The notes under the pieces were generated by a model. It was not told the origin of the DNA. It worked only from the letters and a program-made list of their open reading frames with translations, and made no database searches. Shown here in pieces: positions 1-5,926 of a stretch of DNA of 6,021 nucleotides. The number at the start of each line of letters is the position of its first letter. Within the stretch, counting starts at the first letter, position 1. Source of the stretch: Candidatus Omnitrophota bacterium. GTDB lineage: Bacteria > Omnitrophota > Gorgyraeia > Gorgyraeales > Gorgyraeaceae. Where the stretch lies: assembly GCA_018817035.1 (NCBI GenBank), contig JAHIUV010000085.1, positions 1 to 6,021 on the forward strand, written 5' to 3'. The translations under genes were made by a program, and so were the position numbers.

Positions 1-1453
1 ACGTGAGCGGTTGAGCTTTATGGATAATGTGGGGCTTAATTATCTGACGCTTGACAGGCAGAGTTCTACTCTTTCCGGAGGCGAGGCGCAAAGGATAAGG
101 CTCGCTACCCAGATAGGAGCCGGCCTGGTGGGCGTTGTTTATATTCTTGACGAGCCGAGCATAGGGCTGCATCAAAAAGATAATTCAAAGCTGTTGGAAA
201 CTTTGAAAGCATTAAGGGACCTGGGCAATACTTTAATAGTCGTTGAACATGACGAGGCTACGATAAGGGAAGCGGACCACATCATAGATCTGGGTCCGGG
301 GGCCGGAAAACACGGAGGATATGTAGTCGCCCAGGGAAAAATAGATGATATACTTAAATGCAAAGGCTCTCTTACGGGCAGGTATTTGCGGGGGCAACTG
401 GAAATAAAGCCTCCTAAGAAAAGAAGGAAAATAGATAAGCGAAGGTCCCTTGTCATAAAAGGCGCCAAGGAGCATAATTTAAAGAACATAGACATAGAGA
501 TACCCCTTGGTATTTTTGTCTGCGTAACAGGCGTTTCGGGTTCAGGCAAGAGCACTTTTGTCGACGATATACTTTACAGGGCCCTGGCAAAGCATATTTA
601 CGGATCAAAAGAGAAACCTGGGTCGCATGAAAAAATAGAAGGCATGAAACATGTGGATAAAGTCGTAGTGGTGGACCAGAGCCCTATAGGCAGGACTCCT
701 CGCTCTAATCCGGCTACATATACAGGTGTATTTTCTTTTATCAGGAATATTTTTTCAAGGCTTCCCGAGGCAAGGATGCGAGGGTATCAGCCCGGACGTT
801 TTAGTTTTAACGTAAAAGGCGGCAGATGCGAGGCTTGCCAGGGCGACGGGATAAAGAAGATAGAAATGCATTTCCTGCCTGATGTATATGTCAAATGCGA
901 GGTGTGCGACGGCAGACGCTATAATCACGAGACATTACAGGTGTTGTATAAAGGTAAATCCATAGCCGATGTCCTGGAAATGAGCGTGGAAGAGTCATTG
1001 GAACTTTTTAAGAATATCCCGCTTATCAGGCAAAAGTTAAAAATACTGAACGATGTAGGCCTTGGTTATATAGAACTGGGGCAATTCGCCACAACGCTTT
1101 CAGGGGGCGAGGCGCAGAGAGTGAAGCTGGCTACGGAACTCAGCAAGATCGGTACCGGCAAGACTATTTATATACTTGATGAGCCTACTACGGGGTTACA
1201 TTTCGCGGATATAGATAAATTGCTCGGTGTCTTGCATGCCCTGGTCGGCGCTAATAATACTGTCCTGGTCATAGAACATAATCTTGATGTAATAAATTCC
1301 GCGGACTATATAATAGATCTGGGCCCGGGCGGCGGAAACGCGGGAGGCAAAATAATAGCAAGCGGCACTCCCGAAGAAATAATGAAAAACCCCGCTTCTT
1401 GCACAGGAGAATACCTAAAAAAACATTTAACTTCACATTCATACAATGTATGA
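1..1453 (+). CDS. uvrA: UvrA, excinuclease ABC subunit A (5'-truncated by window edge)
   Basis: This is the damage-recognition ATPase of UvrABC nucleotide excision repair, a cytoplasmic dimer that loads UvrB on lesions. The frame is open from base 2 (first codons Arg-Glu-Arg), giving 483 visible residues of a protein usually near 940, so only the C-terminal half is present. In order: ABC signature LSGGEAQRIR (24-33), Walker B YILDEPS (about 47-53) and H-loop His83 of the first nucleotide-binding domain; then the second domain with Walker A GVSGSGKST (177-185), the conserved RSNPATYTG segment (about 234-242), a zinc finger CEAC...CEVC (Cys276, 279, 299, 302), signature LSGGEAQRVK (366-375), Walker B YILDEPTTGLH (about 390-400) and His426. 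All key residues are intact. The last residues (LTSHSYNV) and the stop are encoded inside a palindromic repeat, so the tail is probably not native UvrA sequence. The TTG at 11 is internal, not a start. Family assignment is near certain. Confidence 0.98.
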   Translation, partial: RERLSFMDNVGLNYLTLDRQSSTLSGGEAQRIRLATQIGAGLVGVVYILDEPSIGLHQKDNSKLLETLKALRDLGNTLIVVEHDEATIREADHIIDLGPGAGKHGGYVVAQGKIDDILKCKGSLTGRYLRGQLEIKPPKKRRKIDKRRSLVIKGAKEHNLKNIDIEIPLGIFVCVTGVSGSGKSTFVDDILYRALAKHIYGSKEKPGSHEKIEGMKHVDKVVVVDQSPIGRTPRSNPATYTGVFSFIRNIFSRLPEARMRGYQPGRFSFNVKGGRCEACQGDGIKKIEMHFLPDVYVKCEVCDGRRYNHETLQVLYKGKSIADVLEMSVEESLELFKNIPLIRQKLKILNDVGLGYIELGQFATTLSGGEAQRVKLATELSKIGTGKTIYILDEPTTGLHFADIDKLLGVLHALVGANNTVLVIEHNLDVINSADYIIDLGPGGGNAGGKIIASGTPEEIMKNPASCTGEYLKKHLTSHSYNV

Positions 1454-1464
1454 ATGTGAAGTTA
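1428..1464. repeat. Perfect 17-bp inverted repeat over the uvrA stop codon
   Basis: The left arm TAACTTCACATTCATAC (1428-1444) is an exact reverse complement of the right arm (1448-1464), with a 3-nt AAT loop. The uvrA stop TGA (1451-1453) lies in the right arm. No T-run follows (next bases cgggca), so it is not a classic intrinsic terminator. The outer sequence TAACTTCACA/TGTGAAGTTA and the AAT loop recur in the hairpin after tonB, which suggests a dispersed repeat family. A role in 3'-end protection of mRNA or in transcription termination is inference. Confidence 0.9.
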
Positions 1465-1471
1465 CGGGCAA

Positions 1472-1496
1472 AAGTCGGAGGCTTAGTTCTCGACTT
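1472..1496. repeat. Short inverted repeat AAGTCG/CGACTT in intergenic region
   Basis: AAGTCG (1472-1477) can pair with CGACTT (1491-1496) around a 13-nt loop, directly downstream of the larger hairpin. With a 6-bp stem this may be chance. It is listed because it sits in a dense series of inverted repeats between uvrA and the TPR gene. Confidence 0.3.
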
Positions 1497-1503
1497 AAGT
1501 TTA

Positions 1504-1564
1504 TCCCGAGCGTAGTCGAGGGACTCGAACAATATTCTTCGAGCGAGTACAGCGAGTCGAGAAG
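1504..1564. repeat. Two related GAGCG...TCGA palindromic repeat units
   Basis: Unit A (1504-1523) reads TCCC-GA-GCGTAG-TC-GA-GGGA. Unit B (1537-1564) has the same plan: CTTC-GA-(14 nt, 1543-1556)-TC-GA-GAAG. The 4-nt outer clamps differ in sequence yet are complementary in both units (TCCC/GGGA, CTTC/GAAG), and a GA bulge is kept on the 3' side. Repeats of the style CCCGAGCGNAGTCGAGGG are common between genes in many bacterial and metagenomic genomes. Read as protein they give SVVEG-type strings, which here appear in the spurious upstream extension of the TPR reading frame. Between them CTCGAA (1524-1529) can also pair with TTCGAG (1538-1543). Confidence 0.65.
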
Positions 1565-1565
1565 A

Positions 1566-1620
1566 CGAATTCACACTTTTGCGATGCGTAGAGGTAAAGT
1601 TATAGCCAATTCGTTTTTTT
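1566..1620 (+). terminator. Weak candidate intrinsic terminator with T7 run after uvrA
   Basis: CGAATT (1566-1571) can pair with AATTCG (1608-1613), and inside it ACTTT (1575-1579) with AAAGT (1596-1600). Seven T residues (1614-1620) follow immediately. The order stem then T-run is right for Rho-independent termination of uvrA, but the stem is AT-rich, interrupted and has a large loop, so support is weak. Confidence 0.2.
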
Positions 1621-1637
1621 GCTTGCGTGGAATTGGC
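1605..1637. repeat. 8-bp inverted repeat GCCAATTC/GAATTGGC
   Basis: GCCAATTC (1605-1612) is the exact reverse complement of GAATTGGC (1630-1637), leaving a 17-nt loop that contains the T7 run. It shares AATTC with the candidate terminator stem that ends at 1613, so the two foldings exclude each other. Confidence 0.5.
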
Positions 1638-1651
1638 CTTAGTGCTATATT
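1623..1651 (+). promoter_or_regulatory. Possible sigma70-like promoter for the TPR-exbB-exbD-tonB cluster
   Basis: TTGCGT (1623-1628) and TATATT (1646-1651) are separated by 17 bp. The -10 matches the TATAAT consensus at 5 of 6 positions; the -35 matches only 3 of 6. The start point would fall around 1658-1660, leaving almost no leader before the ATG at 1662, or a short one before the ATG at 1671. This is a pattern match only, and the lineage's own promoter preferences are unknown. Confidence 0.25.
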
Positions 1652-1661
1652 TATACACAAG

Positions 1662-4130
1662 ATGCGTGCGATGGCTTATATATATATAATTATAGCTTGT
1701 ATATTAACCCTAACAGGCTCATTAAATGCCCAGCCTGTAATGGACAACAGTGATCTTGTCCTTGCTAAGCAATCCTTCCGGGACGGGTTTTACGAAGTAG
1801 CCTCTAATTCCTTTAAAAAATTCATATCAGAAAATCCACAGAGCGAGGTTTTGACAGAGGCGCGCCTTTTATTGGGTGAATCGCTTGTGCATTTAGAGCT
1901 ATTCAACGAAGCAATGGCGCAGATCGACAGCGTGATAGCCGCGGAAGGCCCAAACCCTTTTAAGGACGAGGCTATGTATTGGAAAGCGGAAATATATTTC
2001 AAGACACGTGATTTTCCCAAGGCAAGGGAGTTTTACGACAAGATAATTTTGGAATTTCCCGCATCCAGATATGTGCCTTACGCGAATTATTCCATAGCCT
2101 GGTCGCTGTACGAAGAAAAGAAATATGAAGAGGCGTTGGAAAAATATTCCGCTTTTTTATCCGCTAATCCGTCATTTGAATTAAACGATGAGATAGAACT
2201 AAAGATAGGCGAGATTTTGTATAGGTTAAAACAATACGATAAGTCCATTGATAGATTGACGGCATTCGCTTCAAGACAGAAAGACCCGGAAAGGTCGTCA
2301 AGCGCGTATTTTTACATAGCCGAGGATTTTTACTATAAAGGCGACTATGTTGAAGCTGTTAAATACTATGACAGGTCTTTGGTGTCGACAGCTGACGCGG
2401 ATAAGGCCGCGCAGGCTATGTACGGAAAAGCGTGGAGTTTCATGAAGATGCTTAAGTATGAAGACGCCGTAAGGCAATTCGAAGAACTAAAAACGTTAAA
2501 AAAGGAAAGCATCAAAATGGATTTTGTCCTTTTTGGCGAAGCCGAGGCGTTCAGTAAGATGAAAAAATTCGATAAGGCCCTGCAGCCATATGGTGATCTT
2601 ATAGAAAAATTTCCTAGGAGCAAATGGCTGGCAAATGCCTATCTCGGTAAAGGCGAGGCGCTATATTATCTGGGGCTTTATGAGGACGCGTTGATAGTAT
2701 TTAAAAAGGGGATCGAATCTTTCCCTTCCGGCGAATATTCAGATGACATGCGTTATAACCTGGGATGGGTTTATTTTAAGTTAAAAATGTTTGATGATGC
2801 TATAGAGGAATTCGGAAAGGTCATAAAAGATTCTAACAGCGATTTTTACCGCGTATCGACTTATTGCAGGCTGGGCGACACGTATGTGGAAAAAGGAGAC
2901 CTTAAAAAAGCGCTGGATGTATACGATATGGTGCTGAAAGAATCCAATGTGAATCCCGATGCCGTGTTCGGTTACGCGGATTATGCCCAATATCAGATAG
3001 GGCATCTTCTGTTTAAGTTAGAAAGATACGATGGAGCCATATTGACCTTCCAGAGTTTGATAAAGAATTACCCTGACTCAAAAAATATAGAAGCCGCGAA
3101 ATTCGGGCTCGCTGTGTCGTATTTCAGGAGGCAGGAATTTGAGTCGGCTATCAAGGAGTTGGAAGTTTTTTTAAGGAGATATAAGGATAGCGCTTATAAG
3201 ATCGAGGCGTTATTCCATCTGGCGAGCGCTAATTACAATATCTCAGATCACAAGGAAGCATTGCGCATATTCAAAGATATATCCGCTGAGCAGATCTCCT
3301 CAGAGTCCGCGCGCAGGGCGTTTTACGAGATGGGATGGTGTTATTATAAAATGGGAGATTCCGGCAAGGCATTGAACCAGTTTGAACAGTATCTCGAGAA
3401 ATATCCGGATGATGAGTTGTCGCAGGATTCGCGTTTTTGGATAGGTGAGTATTACGCGGATAAAGGGGATCATGAAAAAGCTGAGGAATATTTCAGTAAT
3501 ATAGCCAGGCTATATCCTAACGGCGCCCTGTCGGATGACGCTGAATACAGGATAGCGATGCTTTCTTATGAACGCGGGAACGAGGATAAGAGCCTCAGGG
3601 CGCTCAGTAAAATGAAGAAAGATTACCCTGATAGTGAATTAATGCCGGTCATAGAGTTAAAGATAGCCGAGATATTGATCAAGAAAAAGGATTTTTTAAA
3701 AGCAAAGGAAACCCTGACGGAAATCATAACAAATTATAAAGATACGGCTTATGTGAAGATCGCTTCCAAGTATTTCGGCGATATTCTGAGAAAAGAAGGG
3801 GATATTAAACAGGCGGTAGTGTATTACAAAGGCGCCATAGATTCAGGCCGGGGGGATTTTAACGCTAACCTACAGCATACGATAGCCAAACTTTACGAAG
3901 AATTGGGAGATGTTAGCAATGCGATCACTGAGTACATGAAGGTCTGGTATGTGTATCCTGATTCAACGCGCGCTGTGGTAACCTCGCAGATGGATTGCGC
4001 GAAACTTTTCGAGAAACAGGATAAATGGGAAGAGGCGGCAAAGCTTTATAAAAAAATATCAACGATGGATGTAAAAGAAGCTCAATACGCCAGGGAAAGA
4101 TTGAAATGGATAGAGAGAAATAAGAGGTAA
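1662..4130 (+). CDS. Exported TPR-repeat protein, CpoB/YbgF- or BamD-like repeat type, about 822 aa
   Basis: This is a large tetratricopeptide-repeat protein and likely a periplasmic or envelope-attached scaffold. From the ATG at 1662 it has 822 residues: an N-terminal signal sequence (MRAMAYIYIIIACILTLTGS, predicted cleavage after LNA at residue 23), then about 21 units of 36-38 residues up to the C-terminus. Units show typical TPR spacing, for example YANYSIAWSLYEEKKYEEAL and AFYEMGWCYYKMGDSGKAL, often ending in a FP/YP-D/S-S turn. No catalytic motif or lipobox was seen. The frame is open back to an ATG at 1446, but those 72 extra codons translate hairpin and palindromic repeats (IPSVVEG) and bury the signal peptide, so I reject that start. 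The ATG at 1671 is an alternative; 1662 is preferred because it keeps an Arg in the signal n-region. No clear Shine-Dalgarno precedes either. It lies 27 bp before exbB, which suggests it works with the ExbBD-TonB motor; its binding partner is unknown. Confidence 0.9.
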   Translation: MRAMAYIYIIIACILTLTGSLNAQPVMDNSDLVLAKQSFRDGFYEVASNSFKKFISENPQSEVLTEARLLLGESLVHLELFNEAMAQIDSVIAAEGPNPFKDEAMYWKAEIYFKTRDFPKAREFYDKIILEFPASRYVPYANYSIAWSLYEEKKYEEALEKYSAFLSANPSFELNDEIELKIGEILYRLKQYDKSIDRLTAFASRQKDPERSSSAYFYIAEDFYYKGDYVEAVKYYDRSLVSTADADKAAQAMYGKAWSFMKMLKYEDAVRQFEELKTLKKESIKMDFVLFGEAEAFSKMKKFDKALQPYGDLIEKFPRSKWLANAYLGKGEALYYLGLYEDALIVFKKGIESFPSGEYSDDMRYNLGWVYFKLKMFDDAIEEFGKVIKDSNSDFYRVSTYCRLGDTYVEKGDLKKALDVYDMVLKESNVNPDAVFGYADYAQYQIGHLLFKLERYDGAILTFQSLIKNYPDSKNIEAAKFGLAVSYFRRQEFESAIKELEVFLRRYKDSAYKIEALFHLASANYNISDHKEALRIFKDISAEQISSESARRAFYEMGWCYYKMGDSGKALNQFEQYLEKYPDDELSQDSRFWIGEYYADKGDHEKAEEYFSNIARLYPNGALSDDAEYRIAMLSYERGNEDKSLRALSKMKKDYPDSELMPVIELKIAEILIKKKDFLKAKETLTEIITNYKDTAYVKIASKYFGDILRKEGDIKQAVVYYKGAIDSGRGDFNANLQHTIAKLYEELGDVSNAITEYMKVWYVYPDSTRAVVTSQMDCAKLFEKQDKWEEAAKLYKKISTMDVKEAQYARERLKWIERNKR

Positions 4131-4145
4131 GGGTAACTTAACTTC

Positions 4146-4150
4146 GGAGG
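4146..4150 (+). promoter_or_regulatory. Strong ribosome binding site of exbB (GGAGG)
   Basis: GGAGG ends 7 nt before the ATG at 4158 and fixes that start. It is preceded by TTAACTTC (4138-4145), which resembles the outer half of the hairpin repeats found elsewhere in the window. Confidence 0.85.
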
Positions 4151-4157
4151 TATTAAT

Positions 4158-4778
4158 ATGTTCGAACTTATTCAAAAAGGCGGACCTGTGATGTATCCTA
4201 TCATACTTTGTTCCGTTATCGTCTTTGCCATAGTAATAGAAAGATTTTACCATCTCTATAGAGCAAAAATAGACACGAAAGATTTTATGAGCAATATAGA
4301 GATCACGATAAAGCGCAACAGGATAGCCGAGGCGATAAAAATATGCGACAATACCCCGGGCCCTATCGCGCATATAGTGAAAGCCGGTATTATTAAACAT
4401 GACAGGAATCGGCAGGAGATAAGGGAGTCTATCGAGGACGCGGGGCATCAGGAGGTTCCGAGGCTTGAAAAGAACATAAGCCTTCTGGCCACTATAGCTC
4501 ATATAGCGCCACTCTTGGGCTTATTGGGGACTGTTACGGGCATGGTCAGGGCCTTTCAAATAATACAGGAAAAATCAGCTTCTTTAAATCCTGTCAGCCC
4601 AGGGGATCTGGCGGGCGGCATATGGGAAGCGCTTTTGACGACAGTGGCGGGCCTGATAGTAGCCATACCTACGGTTGTCGCGTATAACTATCTGGTAAAC
4701 AGGGTCGAAGACTTTGTCCTTGAAATGGAAAGAAGCAGTACTGATGTTATAAATATGCTTTCGCAGAGAGGAGTTTAA
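4158..4778 (+). CDS. exbB: ExbB/TolQ/MotA-family proton channel protein
   Basis: This inner-membrane subunit of a proton-driven stator forms, with ExbD, the motor that energises TonB. It has 206 residues, close to E. coli ExbB/TolQ length. Three membrane segments are visible: about 12-28 (YPIILCSVIVFAIVIERF), 108-130 and 156-178. The second carries the hallmark APLLGLLGTVTGMVRAF (about 117-133); the third carries GIWEALLTTVAGLIVAIPT, matching the GIxEALxxTxxGLxxAIP signature. Thr125 and Thr162 align by eye with the channel-lining threonines of E. coli ExbB (T148, T181). A soluble cytoplasmic loop separates segments 1 and 2, as usual. A strong Shine-Dalgarno fixes the start. One base separates it from exbD, so co-translation is likely. 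ExbB, TolQ and gliding-motor homologues cannot be told apart from sequence alone; exbB is chosen because a TonB-like gene rather than tolA/tolB/pal follows. Confidence 0.93.
   Translation: MFELIQKGGPVMYPIILCSVIVFAIVIERFYHLYRAKIDTKDFMSNIEITIKRNRIAEAIKICDNTPGPIAHIVKAGIIKHDRNRQEIRESIEDAGHQEVPRLEKNISLLATIAHIAPLLGLLGTVTGMVRAFQIIQEKSASLNPVSPGDLAGGIWEALLTTVAGLIVAIPTVVAYNYLVNRVEDFVLEMERSSTDVINMLSQRGV
4769..4773 (+). promoter_or_regulatory. Ribosome binding site of exbD (AGGAG) inside the end of exbB
   Basis: AGGAG lies 6 nt before the ATG at 4780 and within the last codons of exbB, supporting coupled translation of the two stator subunits. Confidence 0.8.
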
Positions 4779-4779
4779 T

Positions 4780-5175
4780 ATGCGATTCAAGCGTCGCGTT
4801 CATTTCGTAAAGGGTAATCTTGATATGGCCCCGCTTATAGATTGCATATTTCTTCTGCTGATATTTTTCCTGCTCACGTCCAATTTTATATTTCAACCGG
4901 GTATAAAAATAAACCTCCCTAAGGCAGTGACAAGTGAAGTCGTGCAGGAGAATACTTTGGTGATAACTATAACGTCAGACAACAGGTTTTATCTTAATGA
5001 AACCCCAATAACCTTTGTTGAATTAAAAAGTAAATTAAAGAATAACACGAATAAGTCTATTCTGATAAAGGCCGACAGGGATGTGGCATTGGGTAGGGTA
5101 GTCAAGATCTGGGATTTTTGCAGGGATATGGGGATCACTCAGATTAACATAGCGACAAATCAAGAAGTCCGCTAA
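4780..5175 (+). CDS. exbD: ExbD/TolR-family biopolymer transport protein
   Basis: This is the second stator subunit, anchored in the inner membrane with a periplasmic C-terminal domain. It has 131 residues, near the family's usual 130-145. A short basic cytoplasmic N-terminus (FKRRVHFVK) leads to the single membrane helix with the family motif MAPLIDCIFLLLIFFLLTS (16-34). Asp21 in it corresponds to the essential proton-carrying Asp of ExbD (D25) and TolR (D23). The periplasmic part ends with IKADRDVALGRVVKIWDF (96-113) and MGITQINIAT, the conserved ExbD/TolR fold elements. All expected key residues are present, so it should be functional. It starts 1 bp after exbB with a good AGGAG site and ends 7 bp before tonB. 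ExbD and TolR are not distinguishable here with certainty. Confidence 0.93.
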   Translation: MRFKRRVHFVKGNLDMAPLIDCIFLLLIFFLLTSNFIFQPGIKINLPKAVTSEVVQENTLVITITSDNRFYLNETPITFVELKSKLKNNTNKSILIKADRDVALGRVVKIWDFCRDMGITQINIATNQEVR

Positions 5176-5182
5176 ACGAGCA

Positions 5183-5875
5183 ATGAGCCTATTGAAGGAT
5201 CGTTATCTCAACATTGCTATAGCTATTTCAACTTCATGCCATATAATAGGTATGTTTTTAGTGGCGCCGGTGACAGTTTCAGGCACTATAAGACATAATC
5301 ACGGTAGCGTATCTTTCCTGGGATCGATCCTCGGAAGCGTCGTTAATATTCCCGATACCTCATTAGCTCTGGATAAGAATTATTTTATACACAATATAGA
5401 GAAGATCTCCGCGGATAAGCCTGAGCATGTTAACCTGCCGGCGCCCTCAATTGAGCCTAAATCTACGGCCGATAGACCCGATAAGGATGGACTTTTTCTT
5501 AAGGAAAATAAATCCTATGCCCCTGTTTTTGAAGGGCATTACGCAAGAAGAAAAAAGACCGCGATAGGGTTTTCGGATATTTTAGTGGCAGGAGATGCCA
5601 GGGACAGGTTACTCTTGTACAGGCCTGAAATGCCTGACGCGAATATCCTGAATCCTGATTTTAGTCTTGACAGGGATACCAGTGAGGTAGTGGTAAAATT
5701 TAATATATCCCAACATGGGTTTATCGAGAACCCCGAATGCGTCGTATCCAGCGGAGTTCCGGCAATAGATCAGATGGCCATAAGATATGTAAGAAAGTGG
5801 CAGTTCGTGCCGCACGATGAAGACATAGAAGTTCTACCCGAAGGCATGGTTCGAATAAGGTTTTCCAAGCCTTAA
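5183..5875 (+). CDS. tonB: TonB-family energy transducer
   Basis: This protein would link the ExbBD motor to an outer-membrane or envelope partner. It has 230 residues. Its single N-terminal membrane anchor (about 10-30) contains Ser16 and His20, the same positions and spacing as the functionally important S16/H20 of E. coli TonB. Residues about 32-165 form a linker with only scattered prolines (LPAPSIEP near 85-92) instead of the long Pro-Glu/Pro-Lys stretch of classical TonB. The C-terminal domain (about 167-230) shows the family pattern: VVVKFNISQHGFIENPECV, SSGVPAIDQMAIRYVRKWQF, then GMVRIRFSKP. The start at 5183 has only a weak GAG upstream, and translation may be coupled to exbD, 7 bp away. 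The TAA stop lies in the left arm of a hairpin repeat. No TonB-dependent receptor is visible, so the partner is unknown; a TolA-like role is less likely because the C-terminal motif is TonB-type. Confidence 0.88.
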   Translation: MSLLKDRYLNIAIAISTSCHIIGMFLVAPVTVSGTIRHNHGSVSFLGSILGSVVNIPDTSLALDKNYFIHNIEKISADKPEHVNLPAPSIEPKSTADRPDKDGLFLKENKSYAPVFEGHYARRKKTAIGFSDILVAGDARDRLLLYRPEMPDANILNPDFSLDRDTSEVVVKFNISQHGFIENPECVVSSGVPAIDQMAIRYVRKWQFVPHDEDIEVLPEGMVRIRFSKP

Positions 5876-5909
5876 CTTCACAACAGTGCAATGCACTGTG
5901 AAGTTAAGG
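5870..5909. repeat. Hairpin repeat over the tonB stop codon, sibling of the post-uvrA hairpin
   Basis: CCTTAACTTCA (5870-5880) pairs with TGAAGTTAAGG (5899-5909), and CAGTGC (5884-5889) with GCACTG (5893-5898). The loop is AAT and a 3-nt bulge (5881-5883) sits on the left arm, giving 17 base pairs in total. The outer TAACTTCACA/TGTGAAGTTA and AAT loop match the hairpin at 1428-1464, while the inner stem differs in sequence but stays paired. The TAA of tonB (5873-5875) is inside it. No T-run follows. Confidence 0.85.
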
Positions 5910-5926
5910 ATATGAGCGGGGTTTAA

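Noticed and set aside
172..555. Minus-strand 127-codon open frame antisense to uvrA
   Set aside because: It mirrors UvrA codons, including the Walker A region, and has no independent coding signal.
1428..1464. First hairpin as a classic Rho-independent terminator
   Set aside because: The stem is long and perfect but no T-run follows on either strand, so it lacks the second required element.
1504..1564. CRISPR array
   Set aside because: There are only two units of unequal length with no regular spacers; the pattern is a pair of palindromic repeats.
1269..1658. Minus-strand 129-codon open frame across the end of uvrA and the intergenic repeats
   Set aside because: It is antisense to clear UvrA sequence and to palindromic repeats; its product has no recognisable domain and a composition expected from repeat translation.
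1678..1694. AT-rich TATATATATATAATTATA stretch as an origin or operator
   Set aside because: It codes for the hydrophobic core of the signal peptide (Tyr/Ile codons), which explains its composition.
1662..4130. Internal repeats of the TPR gene as recent DNA duplications
   Set aside because: Repeat units are similar only at the level of the TPR pattern; the nucleotide sequences are diverged, so these are ancient protein repeats.
4059..4502. Minus-strand 147-codon open frame antisense to the end of the TPR gene and to exbB
   Set aside because: The plus strand encodes well-conserved ExbB motifs and a strong ribosome site; the antisense frame shows no domain and looks like a shadow.
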